Position numbers and translations under genes: made by a program. Shown piece by piece: positions 25,560-38,400 of a DNA stretch of 64,000 nucleotides; position 1 is the first letter of the stretch, and each line of letters starts with the position of its first letter. The notes below the pieces were generated by a model. The model ran no database searches and was not told the DNA's origin. It saw nothing but the letters and a program-made list of their open reading frames with translations. The stretch spans positions 37,268,191-37,332,190 of the forward strand of contig NC_088302.1 in NCBI RefSeq assembly GCF_032854445.1, written 5' to 3'. The stretch is from Liolophura sinensis. Its lineage: Eukaryota; Mollusca; Polyplacophora; Chitonida; Chitonidae.

Positions 25560-26380
25560 CTAATACAACAATAAGTTGTTACCCAGTATTAATTAGTTGT
25601 TAAAACGCCCATGCAGGAATTAAGTAGTCATGCAATAATCATTAGTCGTTATGCAGTCATGCAGCAATGTAATGACTGGTCGTTATGTGATCATGCAACA
25701 ATGTAATGACTGGTCGTTATGCAATCATGCAGCAATGTAATGACTGGTCGTTATGTGATCATGCAACAATGTAATGACTGGCCGTTATGTGATCATGCAG
25801 CAATGTAATGACTGGTCGTTATGTGATCATGCAACAATGTAATGACTGGCCGTTATGTGATCATGCAACAATGTAATGACTGGCCGGTATGTGATCATGC
25901 AGCAATGCAATGACTGGTCGTTATGTGATTATGCAGCGATAACTGGTCGTTGCGCAGTCATATGACAAATAACTTGGTTATGCAGACAAGCAGCGATAAT
26001 TGGTCATTACACAGCAGTACAGCAATCGGCAGTTGTAATACAAATACACAATGTAGCACTGGTTGTGAAATTCACATAGTCGTTAAGTTGGCAAAGCAAC
26101 ACATCGTAACCAGAAATAGCAGGCATGCAGCACTAACTATATAGTTATGTAGTCAGGTAGCAATAACTGGTCCTTATACAGTTATGCAGCAATGGGGAGC
26201 CTTAAGACCAATATACAATGTAGCATTTACAACAGTCATTAAGACGTTTATTTGTGACATTTCCAACAGTCACTAAGAAGTTAATGCAGCAATAACTGTT
26301 CAGTAAAATCGTAACCAGGCATATGATATGACCAGAGATTTAGCAGTCATATAACAACCATGCAACCGAATAGCAGTCCT
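25560..26380. repeat. 34-bp minisatellite with decayed flanks
   Basis: The core is at 25647-25945, with 34-bp units starting at 25647, 25681, 25715, 25749, 25783, 25817, 25851, 25885 and 25919. The typical unit reads CGTTATGTGATCATGCAACA followed by ATGTAATGACTGGC/T. Units alternate between GCAACAATG and GCAGCAATG and between TGGTCG and TGGCCG, as in arrays that grow by unequal exchange of multi-unit blocks. On both sides the motif ATGCAG-CA-TAACTGGTC continues irregularly from about 25560 to 26380. No coding role is likely: the 34-bp period shifts frame at each unit. Confidence 0.9.
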
Positions 26381-27569
26381 ACAGCAATAACCAGGGCGTT
26401 TGAACAGGTTTATAGCCATTTCCAGTCGTTTAAATTTCACGCACGTTCTATAACACGCAGTTTGTCAGCCATTTGCAATCTACACTCATTTCACCAGTTG
26501 CACAAACGGGTCATTGGATCAAAACATGTTATCGATGTTTTCAATGACCAATTTTCCTTTTGAAACTTTTCAACTTTTACACCCTACCTTGTAGCCCCTA
26601 AATGTAGTTTAAGGAAGACAAATTGATTTATCCAAACGACCATTGTTCACTACTAAATACAACAGCTTGCAGTGTCAACGCAATTTACGATACTTTCATA
26701 GCCTTGGAGTTAACGGACATAAAACATGCACCACACTTATTTATTCCTACATCGAATCAAATAAAACGCAAAGAAACATTCATTTATGCATCCATCCATT
26801 CTAAGCACTTTGCAAGTTCTATTCAAGTCTACAGGAGCTGAATAACAAATTGAAACCAATAGCTTTTCCTTCATTTATTTCTCTGCAACCCAAGGCGGAA
26901 TCCATTTCCTGTTGGAGTACTGAAATGTACCAAGGTGTTGTATTACACAGTTGGTCGGATTGGGTAACGCAGACGACCCACTGACTTCCGGATCAATATC
27001 GACTTCACACACTATCCCGTTAAGTCTACAAATCCCGCGGGATCAATGTGGCCGGCGGATGTTTACTGGGTCGATATGTCGTGTCTATCAACTCAAAACA
27101 AACTATTTTACACGACTGGACTGAGAGAAATTTTAACACGCTGATATTTGACTGTGCTTGACGACATCATTCACCGCGCCATCGTTCATGGCAAAGCGGT
27201 GTGTGGAGGCGACGAAAAAGATGGCTAAGGTTGATTGACGTTCCGTAAGGGGTTTGCCTTTACTAGTTTGATGATTAGAGGAAGCCCTTTTCCCCACACA
27301 AATACAAATGTAGAAACATAACTACTCAAACCTAACTTCAGAGAATTGTGATTTACAAACACATAAAAATTATTGGATACATAATAGTAATGTTACAAAC
27401 GTTAACCATGTAATGTTGGTCGATCCTTTAGTAGAATTCAATACTATCTTTCCAGTATTAAGTCCACAAGCTTACTGAGAAGCTAAATATTAGATCGTAG
27501 TTGCAGTTATATGCCAGGTCTGTCATGGTCGACATAATTACGTGTGATAAATGTAACGTAATCTGCATT
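26381..27569. other. no supported gene
   Basis: No frame with splice support is seen. A GC-richer patch at 26940-27240, with two short frames starting at ATGs near 27188 (+) and 27196 (-), could be a CpG-rich promoter or first exon, but neither frame exceeds 20 codons and no downstream exon could be joined. Confidence 0.4.
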
Positions 27570-27888
27570 CTGATGAGTGAGTGAGTGCTTGGGCTTTAAC
27601 GTCGTACTTAACAATTTTTCAGTCGCATGACGACGAAGGAACCTTTAGTGTGCATGTGATGTGCCTCCTTGTTGCAGGACGGATTTTCACAGCTCTTTTA
27701 TCTAGTATAGTGTACGCTATACTAATACTGGTCAACCAGTATAGTCGTTTGCACTATCCTACTCAACATCAAGCGAAGAAGTTAAAACTTCCTCTTTTAA
27801 TGCCTTAGGTGCGACTCGATCCTGGATTGACGCTGGATCTATTGCTCTCTAAGCGGACGATATACCAACTATGTTATCGGGGGTCCCC
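27570..27888 (-). mobile_element. SINE-B, nearly full length
   Basis: Read on the minus strand, the order is tRNA-like head (CGATAACATAGTTGGTATAT), the AAGGCATTAAAAGAGGAAG block, the middle ACTGGTTGACC block, GTCGTCATGCGACTGAAAAA and a short (CACT) tail. The middle contains a local inverted repeat, TACTGGT/ACCAGTA. A second short piece of a SINE-B 3' end lies at 27920-27957. Confidence 0.87.
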
Positions 27889-28432
27889 TGTTTGCATTAT
27901 AATGTTAATTATGCGTGTATTTTTGGGGGTTAACGTCGTCCCTTACAATGTTTGTCTATAGTAGCCGACAGTAATTCACTTGTAACAAGAATTCTATCAA
28001 GTGACATTAACATCAAACACATTCCATTAGCAGTTCGAATTCGGCTGACTTTATATCCATTGTATGGACATGGCCAAAGCAACGAAGTAGTTGACAAATT
28101 TTCTCAGTTACTTCCCTTATCTTGGATGAGTAGTCCTACAAGATAATGAAAAAAAAAACTGTAGCAATTAGACTTGTAAAGCCTTTCCTCAAGATGAATG
28201 ACAAGGTATAAACAAATCTTCTGATTTTTGTGAAATTGTTCGTAATCTTGCAATACTGAAAAACTTGTAAACGCTAAACAATGGTAAATCAAGAGTCAAA
28301 CTGTGCGTAATGTAATATTAAACACAGTGGAAATATGATGGCTCGCATCGCTGTGCAAATAACCTTGTCATTCAACAGTGGTTTTGAAAGTGGTTTCTTA
28401 CTTTCCACGTTGCCTTTGATTGTCACTAAAGT

Positions 28433-28457
28433 GGGAGTGGGTGGGGTGGGGCGGGGG
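28433..28457 (+). other. G-quadruplex-forming candidate
   Basis: Five runs of three to five G bases are separated by loops of one to three bases (GGG AGT GGG T GGGG T GGGG C GGGGG). This fits the usual four-run quadruplex pattern with very short loops, so a stable fold is predicted. No gene start is recognised near it. Confidence 0.75.
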
Positions 28458-30002
28458 ATAACGGTCAGGTTTTGGGGTATAGGGGCATATAGGGCATCGG
28501 ATAGAAGAACGTCACATGAATAACATCGATTTACAGTTTTTTGAATTCAAATTTTTGAAGTTTTTTAAATACACGTTTTAACAGCAGGCTTGATCCCCGT
28601 GGCAGAGTTAGAGAACTGAATGCAATTTGTTGCTCATTGTAATTTTACAGTTGATAACGCTTGCTAATACATGCAACATTCAGGGTAATTTTTGACTAAA
28701 TCGAGCACGCCAGTATTATGAAGAACTTACGATGGGCTGTTAATTAATTTATTTAATTGTATGAAAGGTTGTGTCATTCCTATGACGGCTGTGTGTTTTA
28801 TAGGCGGATAGAAACCACCGCGTATGGCCAGGAAGTGCACAAATTCCCTGACGCAAGGCCGCTAACGTATCACCACGAGAGCTGGATTCAAGCGTCCTAT
28901 AATAAAGATTCACCAAGGGCTGTTGTGGTCTGCGTAGTGTCAGCCTACGCCTACATTGGCCGACCAGTACGGTTTGGAGCCAAAAGCTGGGTGAGGCAGA
29001 GGAGAAATTTTCGTTAAACTCAAAGAATATTTCCATGAGCCGCCTGTACACCATCAACAATAGACAATGCAAGGAATGAAACAAGCTTTGTGGGAAATCG
29101 ATTCATGCTTACATGTCAGAATGCTTGACAGTAACATCAATCTGGCCATGGATATAATACAGAAAGTGCCATGTGGCAAATGTTTCTGTCTCGCTAAGAA
29201 GTTTCAGCTGCACAAAACGAATTCTTATCCTTTGTGTTGCGTTAAATTATTGTAAAGAGATGCAAAGCAGATACCATAGGAAACAACTAAGAGTACGGCT
29301 TTGTTTGACAATCTCGATTTATCGAATTGAACTCTATCAGGAAGCGTCTGTGTGATGATATCACTTATAAAACACATTGTTTTCCCGTAATATGTAAACG
29401 GTTTTGAACATTTTTTGGGGAGTTGCACAAGATGGAATTTATCTCTTTCATAGTGACAAAGATTGCATCTAGGAAAATAGCCACCCTCCCTTCTCCCTGC
29501 CAATCACCTGCTCAGTACTAACTTAGTTAATAACTTCATTAAATATGCACGACAGCTCATGCGTCATGTGTTACGAATTATTAATTGCATCCGGTCACAT
29601 CCTATGTGGTTAACGTTTTCCACATGAGATTTCCCTGGTTGCGTCAGGAATAGGCATTTCTCGCAGCTAGTTTAGTGGAAAAATTAATACATATGCACTT
29701 TATTTGATTGAATTTGATACTTCATACCTCCAAACAAGATTACATAGTGGCGTTTTTTTTTTCTTGGAGATACATGTATGAGGACTTGAGGCTTTCCGAA
29801 CTAATGATTGAAGATGAGAATTTTGATTTAATTAAAACGCCAGCATATGTCAACAAAACTTTTCATTATTTACATGAAAAGCATTATAGTAAATAGTACC
29901 GTCTACTATTCAACTACTTGCACAGCTCTCTGTGAATCTGGACAATCAGAATGTATATACGTGTGTATATATGTATGTAATAATGTGCGTATGTATAAGC
30001 AC

Positions 30003-30306
30003 TTTTGGGGTTTTACGCGTACTTAGCATTTTTTCAGTATTATGAAGACAAAAACCTAGGTGTGTGTACTCAAATTGTGTCTTATTTTAGGGAAGGCGAG
30101 TTCTTGCCAGACACCAGACATGATAGCCCAGCCAGTCACACTATGCTGGCACTGGGTCAAGCAGTTCTGATTCCTTGCCCTGGTCTCTCAGTGCTGAACG
30201 CCATGCTGGGCAACAACAAGTGCCAAGTCTTTGGTACGACCCGATCTAAGTTTTATCTCGGGTCTCCCCACTGCGAGGCGGACGCTCTTACCATTGGACC
30301 ATAGAA
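30003..30306 (-). mobile_element. SINE-B-related element with a different body
   Basis: On the minus strand the head TATGGTCCAATGGTAAGAGC, followed by GTCCGCCTCGC, is tRNA-like with a B-box-like GATCGGGTCGTACC. The 3' end resembles SINE-B (TTCATAATACTGAAAAAATG, then ACGCGTAAAACCCC). The middle section does not match SINE-B copies. A composite SINE made of a different head/body and a SINE-B-like 3' end would explain it. Confidence 0.6.
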
Positions 30307-31550
30307 ACGGTCCCCTGCATTTAGAAAACTGCCAGAATGCTTTTAATCTGATATCCAGACAATTCATCGGGATATCAGATTTTTAATATTACACATTATA
30401 TTCACATTGTGTATAATTTCATGTTGTTCCACACTTGGGAACGGTACTAATTCATATACATAGACGTCGTGCTCATCAAACACATTAGCTGATATCCATC
30501 AGAATTGTCTAACGTATTGTTCTGACAATCCTCGACAGATTTACATCCAGGTCGTTACTGTAAACTACAAAGCCGCACAGCACGAAAGTGATAAAATTCC
30601 TTCACGGTAATAGTAGAAATGGGGAATACTCCTACACAGAAAGATGGAAACTAAAATCACGCGTGGATCGTGTTTTGTCTAATGTGAATTTATTTTACAG
30701 GTGATTCAACCTATGTTGTTTTACTTTTATAACTGATACGGGAGACGGGCCGACGTGGCGTTTTATCGCATATATTCATTTTTTTCATGCAGTCATTCAT
30801 TCATACATCTTATGTAAGATTTATCGTTGGACATTTAAGTGGAAACATCTGGGAGAAACCAGTAAATTTATTTTTTTTAACTGAAAAAACAAACTTCCCT
30901 TTTAAAAAGCATACTGAAAACAGAAAACATATTTTACCTGACGGTTGTAAAAATAAAGTCACCCAGTACGTATTTCCAGGACTTATTTCTTACATTTGAT
31001 TTGGAAAATGGCTGACTTCAAAAACACCACTGGATTATCATTCACAAAGTATTTATAAAGTTCATAAACTTTCTGACAACAATCCAACCCATCTCTTCGA
31101 TCTACAATACAGCTATAGCCCTTTTATGCTGTAAAACGAAGCCCTTAAATTACAAATTTCTATTGAACGCTTATGAACTAAATACAAGCTAGCGAAACAA
31201 GTACCGAGTTATAGCAGCTACGATAAATATTTATAAGACAAATACTCACTGCCTTACTCAAATTTTAGCTAACGTAGAAGAATTGCATATCCACGCATTG
31301 TGTTGGATATATTTACCGACTGAGTATAGTCTATCAAGGGGACATTTTTCCGTTATATAAAAGTCACAATATTTGCCAGAAAAACAAAACTGAATAGCTT
31401 TGTTAGTGTGTTTCTAAAGAACACATTTGCTGGTCCTTCCACAATATTATAACTACAACAAAACACGTGTAACTAAACCTCTCTAATAGGCACCTGTCAC
31501 AGTAGGAGCTTAGCGTCATTTTATCGACGTCAAACGTTCCTTTCTCAGCT
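30307..31550. other. no supported gene
   Basis: AT-rich sequence without paired splice sites or recognised repeats. The short frames present (for example 30787-30999) are lysine- and phenylalanine-rich, as expected from base composition. Confidence 0.5.
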
Positions 31551-31558
31551 CATCATGA

Positions 31559-31566
31559 TGACGTCA
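31559..31566 (+). promoter_or_regulatory. CRE palindrome TGACGTCA (distal)
   Basis: This is a perfect full cAMP-response element, 535 bp upstream of the TATA box at 32101. CREB/CREM/ATF-class bZIP factors bind this site in animals. Function here is inference. Confidence 0.45.
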
Positions 31567-31945
31567 CAATAAAGACGGTACGACGTTATAGTAGGAGCTG
31601 ATACATTACAACATAGCGTGGCGCTACAATCCTTTGCTTGACGTAACAATGCCTCAGGATCCTGCAGTTTCACACCAGGGTCACTTCACCTTGGTTCGTG
31701 ATTGCGGTTGTGGCGATTAAATCTTGCGCACCGGCTGACCTCCAACAGCAGGTCCATAGCAGGTGACTAGAGAAATAAAGAGGCAAAATCATTTATAAGG
31801 GCCTCGTTGGTCAGAGACATGGCGTTGTATTCCACATAAATTATGTGTTATATTTTGCTTTCTCAAAACTTGTGACCCGTTCGTCAGATACGCTGTTGTG
31901 ATACATGGCCCTTCCCAAAGCAACGGCGTCAGCGTGCAGGAGTTA

Positions 31946-31953
31946 TGACGTCA
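31946..31953 (+). promoter_or_regulatory. CRE palindrome TGACGTCA (proximal)
   Basis: A second perfect CRE lies 148 bp upstream of the TATA box of the gene starting at 32419, within typical promoter range. A partial match, TTACGTCA, occurs at 32277-32284 between the TATA box and the start codon. Confidence 0.5.
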
Positions 31954-32100
31954 TTGATATTGCTCCCGTTTACAGTTGCCAGCGGTGACATAATCAACAA
32001 TAATCATCCGCCAATCCGTTCCACGCTGGCTATCACGGGACATGAATTTGTGAAAACAAAGAACCGCTAATTACTTAACCCAAGCCGTCGACACCGTGAG

Positions 32101-32108
32101 TATAAATA
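32101..32108 (+). promoter_or_regulatory. TATA box
   Basis: TATAAATA sits in a GC-richer surrounding about 310 bp before the ATG at 32419, and would place transcription start near 32130. A pyrimidine tract ending in TTTTAG at about 32401 could instead mark a leader intron just before the first coding exon. Confidence 0.45.
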
Positions 32109-32418
32109 TATACCTCGTGGTAATTCGTATACCAATAATTTAGGACCAGTTGTGTTTGGACTGGAATAGACTGCAGACCGGTATTAGCGTCATTGCAAAT
32201 CTGGACTGATTAATTCTCACAGTAAATCGATAAATTCTTACTGTTAATAATCACTAAGTCATAGGACCTATCATGATTACGTCACTTCTAACCACTGCAT
32301 TTGGTCCCCTTGCATAGAGACTTTGTTAGCAGTTTGATACAGCTAATTGCAAGCAATGTCAAGTCACTGAAGTAGGTTAAATATTTGTTTTACTTGTTTT
32401 AGTAAGGCAGTCAGAACA

Positions 32419-35400
32419 ATGGACAATATCGGTTATTCAGACGTCAAGGAGAAATACGTGTTTAAAGACGAGGGTAAGTTTTATGTCAACAATAAGTATA
32501 ATGTTTTATACGCATTGAACCTGGAATGAATATCGTGAGTGGGTAAGTCTGCCTGGAACCTGCGAAATGGTCCTAATTTTCTCTCTGGAAATTTTCGCTT
32601 TCCTCCCACCCTAATGTTGGTCGCCGTAGTATAAGTGAAATATTCTTGAAGACGGCGTAAAACACCAATCAAATAAATAAATGAATAGAATGGATACTCT
32701 TATTATTGATCTACAATGGTTTAGTTCGTAGTAGTATTGAGGGAGGAAGGCGGTGGTTTATTCTGTGTTAAGTGTCCGTACGACATGCGAAATGTGATGC
32801 TTTTATCGGGTGTTGAAAAAATGAATATAGAGATACCCTTTCTTGCATTAATGACTGTGGTAGAAGCAAAAAGAGGCAAACCAGTAAATCTTGTTCTAAT
32901 CGATGTTCACGTTTTACAGATGAGGACGTGACAGCTTTGGTGAACTTTATACTAGAAAAAGTCACAGAGGAAGTCTGGAAACAGGTGATGGGAGCAGCTA
33001 ATGACGGTACCACTATTATGTCATCAACTGATCAGTGGCATGAAAAGGATTCTTTGGTGAGCTGAGTTAAAGACTTGATATATTTAAGTACCTAGCCAGC
33101 AATACAACACTTGTCTTCAATAGGGGACCGGGGTATCGAATTCAATCTCTTTTATGGTTAAAGGTGAAAAAAGTCCTGTTGTATCATGTGACCTCTGAAA
33201 AATGTTGGGCAGTTATTTTTGAAAATTTACTATAACATGGGGGTCTGAAAGTTTCACAAAAATAATTTAGAGTGGACGAACGATGGAAAAAATCGAGGGC
33301 TGGGCCTGAGAAGTTCCTTAAGGAAAGTGTCATTTGTGACACTCGACGTTCCCCTGTTGCAACGTTTTATGTGCGTATAAGGAAAAACGTTTCCTCTAGT
33401 GATTCTAAGATTAGTCGCTAAGCTGTTCCCATATAATGACGCTTTTGGTAGCCTTTTACGTACAACTGTTATTGTCACTAATGTCTACCGTCTTCATTCC
33501 GTCCACGTCCATGATTTGTTTGTCACCTCGGACGGCTTGCTCTGAACAACAGCTCAGCAGATCGCTCAGTCTTTGGAAGACAGGTGGGTATCGATGGCAG
33601 GGACACTACACTATTCAAGGTGTTTTCGAGTGCTAAGGACTCTCAGAAGACGAATGCGCTGGGTGACAAAGCCGGTCTGGCGGACAGACGTGAGACGTGA
33701 TTTGATACATGACCCACGTCTGTCGCCACAACTGGAACTATTTGCTATAGACAGCGATCTCATGTGCGAATCCCTACTCGCTTTCACACTGACAATGTAT
33801 TACAGTAAATCATTTCGGTAGGCTAATAAATCATTCACTGATATTCAACAAAACAAGATTTTCGTTTTTGTTTCAGCTTGAGACGACGTTGGTAAAGGGC
33901 AAGACACACGCTGATGAAAGAGAATTCAGTAAGTCTATGGGACTGTCACACTGTTTTTGTGATCATTTTCATTCACGGATTTGCATTTGTAGAAACATTC
34001 ATGAAATGATTTCTTCTGTGTATCTCTCTCAAATAACGAGCAGATAAATTGAAAGTGTCCAAAATTTCAATCACACGAGCAAAGCGGCATGGAGGACCGG
34101 AAACCATCATGTTATGACATAGTGCACATCTCTGTCACAGAGTGCACAAAAAACTGACCGGTACCTGATGTGTAACTTCCTCTTTCAATGGCAGGGCAGA
34201 AGCTGTTTACGCTCCATTAGGTCATGAAACCTGAAATCATATAAGTCCTAATTAAGATTCATGCCTGTACATTTAGTAATACTAAACCGGAACAACGGTC
34301 TCATACGTGACGTCATTTGATTTTGTAATCTTCCCAAAGCCTTTTCAGTGGCGTATTTGTGACTTCCAGTGTTATAGTGAATGTACTTCACTTAACACCC
34401 ATGTCGTTAATTCATCGTTGCCTTCATGCATGTATGAATACCTTAGCTGATTATAAATACAGATATTTATGCGCCATCAACAATAAGTCCTATAATACCT
34501 ACAGTGATAAAGCTTTCTCTGTATACACACTATCAGGTTGTATTTTCCGACAGAGAATGATGTGCGAAAATACTGTACAGATACAAGTGAATGTACCTGC
34601 TGCAGGCTTAATCAATTGACTTACCATTGGTTTGTGTACGCTCATTTTTGCTATGGATATTTGATTGGCCTTTACACGCTTACAGCCCATAGCTTGGTAA
34701 AGTTGCACTTTTACAATATTTAGCGTATGTAACGTCGTACTCAACAATTTTTCAGTCATATGACAACGAAGGAATCATTAGGGTGCATGTACGTGTAATG
34801 TGCCTACTTGTTGCAGGACGGATTTCCACCGCTCTTTTATTTAGTGCTGCTTCACTGAGACGACTTACCGAACTCAAGTAAGCCGCCCCGCCCGAGCCAT
34901 TATACTGATACGGGTCAACCAGTCGTTGCACTATCCCCTTCATGCTGAACGCCAAGTTACAACTTCCTCTTTTAAAGTCTTAGGTGTGACTCGATCAAGG
35001 ATTGATCCTGGATCTACCGGTCCCGAAGCGGACGCTCTACCAACTGTGGGGAACTAATTGGAAATTTAGTCATAGGAGAGCTGTGCATAGCCTGGGGTCT
35101 GTATACTGTAGTCCAGCACTCAGTATATTTTTTGTAAAAATACAAATTTGTTATTACAATGTGTCACATATTCTGTTTGAATCAGAGCGACAAGTGCATC
35201 GGTATGTCCAAGACATCATCATCAGTGCAATCGATACCGTGGCTGACCAGAAGGGAGAGAGCGATCTAATAACACGTAGTGAACACAAAATCCTGCTGAG
35301 AGTAAGTCAATAACATTGGGGAGGGATGAGGGAGGCAACCCTAAAACTCGCCAGAGGTTACAAACATGAAGGACACTTGCATATTAGCAATTGGTTACTA

Positions 35401-38400
35401 TATGAGAGGCGCCAGTTAGTGGGCCTATATGTGGTTGCTTTATGAGACAGCCCGCTGGCGAATATTGTGTAGCGGCTGGCAGTATTGTCTTGAGATACCC
35501 AGATTTTGTAGTGATTCGTGGGATCAATTAAAGCTTGCGGGCCAAGAACATGAGAGGAAAATAAGACTAACTGTTATTATGTTAATTTTACGTTGACAAG
35601 TCTAAGTTACTGCATTTTCAGGTTTACATAATATAATGTTATAATGATATAATACTGCTGAAATCTTTGGCGTCGGATTGTGTGTTTCAACCATGTTCTA
35701 CTGTTCAAATGTTCTACATTTAGCTTTAAAACACTTAATTCATTGAGGTAGAAGAAAATTTTCAGAAATGTTTCCATTAAATAGCTAGCGTCAAGTTTAT
35801 GAGAACATTTTTATCTTGAACGTCGCTTTGAGGACGCTCTTTTTTTTCTTAAAACTGCACTCTTTCTGTTCGCAGAGCTTCGCTAACCAAGACCCGGATG
35901 TAACCGAGTTCGTGATTCCCACGATTTCAGTTGATATGGTCGACGACGAAAGTCCGTCTGATACTGACAATATTGATGGTAAATTTGTGGAACGTATCCA
36001 TATGTAAAATATAATATTCACATATTGTCCTGAGTGAAAGAAAAAGGTAATGTTTACGACATGATATATTCATAAAACTTGCTAAGACACTTAAAATGAC
36101 AAGCTTCGAAAACAGGTAAATTGATTAAGCAAAATAGACTACTGACTACCGAGTTTTCAGGGTAAAGAATGAAGACATGTAAGTCCGTTTACTTGGAATA
36201 TACACTCTCCTAAGACAGTTAAGATAGGCAAAAGGAATGTCCATAACCCATGGAATCTATTTACACAGATGAACTGGTTGATGACTTAGTAAATCTTGTC
36301 CTCGCTGAAGCCTTAGATGACGTCATTGTTGATATCGGAGAGACAGACAACGCCTACGACGTGACTAGAGATGACGCCAAACAATGTGACGCTGAGCTGA
36401 GGCCTTGTACGGGGACATTGAAACTTCCGGCGCAGTCTTTGTCCGGAGAATCTGACGGTGGGCGTTCACCTAGGCGGAAACATTTGAATGTGAGTTCCCA
36501 GGCTGCTCTTAAAGTCTGCATCATGGTATGCTCTTGGGCCAAAGCGGTCCGTCTGGGAGTGAAAACACATTGGTTTTCTGCTGTAATACTGGAATGCTTG
36601 TGTATTACGCGGGTGCTTTCTAGGCGCAGATACCCCGTCAGGTGTGACGAACAATAGGACCGCAGAGGAAATACACTGCCTTGGACCGCTTTCTTAAAGA
36701 GTTACACAAGTTTCAAAGATTTTGGCGTTTAGAAGATAGATAAAATTATAAAGATCAAAGTAGCCCGCATAGTTTTCCAGTTGATTTACAAAGTATCGAA
36801 GTTTTTTTGTAGACAGTCACCAAAAAACTGCAATCGTTGAACACTTTTGCTTAAATTTAGTCGTAATTTTTAATGTTCAGTGTTTTCAATAAAGCTTATC
36901 CAAGGCGGATTAATCAATAGATTTTTTTCTGAACTGTAATAAAGATAGAAGTATTGTGACTTGCACTCACTAGTACCAATTACTTTGCCAGGTAAAGCGA
37001 CTTCTGGGATTTAGAAGACGATCCTATAAGCTTCAGCCAAGCAAGAATGGTGCAACCATAAGAGATACGAGTTATGAACCTATCTCACTACACTGTCACC
37101 AACACAGGGACGATCCAAACCTACCGGTGCAGGTAATAACCTTTTATTAATAGGATGAAGCGTTTGTTACTTTTTCCTGACTTTCTCCTGTGTCCATTCA
37201 TGTATCACACGTGATGTGATAGAATTGCGCTTTGATTTCCCTTTTCTAGATGCTATCAAGCCTCACGGTTTTCACTTTTCCTTTTTCTCTTGCCCCTTTT
37301 ACTGAAATGAGATATCTTTCAGAACTACGTCACCAATTAGCCCACAAGCCATAGGTATGGATAATAGAGTACACAACTTAGGCCTGAATCATTGAGGCGG
37401 AAAAAGGTTCCTCATTACCTGATGTGTGGATGTGAGTTGTTAATTATCATGTGGCCCTCTAAGGAACTTTGCAAGGCAGTAAGGAAACATATGGTGGGCA
37501 TTACTACACAACTCTTTCAAATGGACTGGAGCACGTGGTTTGATCCTTAAATTACTGACTCCTATTAAAATTCATTTTTGACGACGATCTTCGAAACGGG
37601 TTATCTTTTATTATTCACAGGTCGTTATAAAGGTAGACAAACCAGATGGTGCTTTGACAGAAAGTGTGCATACAGGTGAGTGATACGGGCCTCATACGCT
37701 CACCACCTGACCATCAAGGGGTCAGTACCGCCAATGAATTCAGCATGACGCTTTCATAATGGAAAGCACATGTAGTTGCATTCGTTTCCGTGCAAAACAT
37801 TACCCTTTACAACAAGGTGACTGTGTAGTAGACCCTTCTTTGCCAGTTTCATTGCAACGCTTTCAATCAAGCTTTCAAAGAAAGCTCTGTGATTGTCCTT
37901 AAGGAAGTACAACCCAGAAGAGTTAAAATATTCAATTCTCCAACACTAATGCATAATTACAACAATGTTTTTCAGAGGGCGCGATTAAGGTACTTGTATT
38001 TCAACCAGTTGGACACCAAATGTTTGTTTAATCTCAATAATCGATAGATTTTTATTTTTGCGATTCTATTGCCTCCACATTTCTTGACCCTGGTGGAAAT
38101 AACTGGTCGAAATTTCGAGGAGGATCTCTGATGTCGTTTGACATGAACGTTGATAGCGAGCATAAGTCCGTCAGTTAGTTGCTAAAGAGCAACCAGTTTT
38201 ACGATGGCTGTATACAGATTTCTCTGCTAGATCGAGACATTTGCTAGGCATGTGAAATTTTAATGTCGCCATTGCATCAAAGAGGGCTAAGATCGATCTC
38301 ATTTTTAGATACTCTTTAACCACTGCTGTCTGTTCAAATAAACCATTTATTTCGACAATAAAAGTTGTCAACTTTTTAGACCAGTTACATAACTGGCATG

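Noticed and set aside
25560-26380. CRISPR-like array of 34-bp units
   Set aside because: The units are contiguous with no spacers, and the DNA is clearly eukaryotic; it is a minisatellite.
28740-29010. SINE-like block with TTTATAGGCGGATAGAAACCAC
   Set aside because: It resembles the SINE-A body only vaguely, lacks boxes, tail and target duplication, and has no second copy in the window.
33430-33830. Cassette exon in intron 2 of the 339-aa gene
   Set aside because: The GC-richer patch has acceptor- and donor-like sites, but none gives a length divisible by three or a frame continuous with exons 2 and 3.
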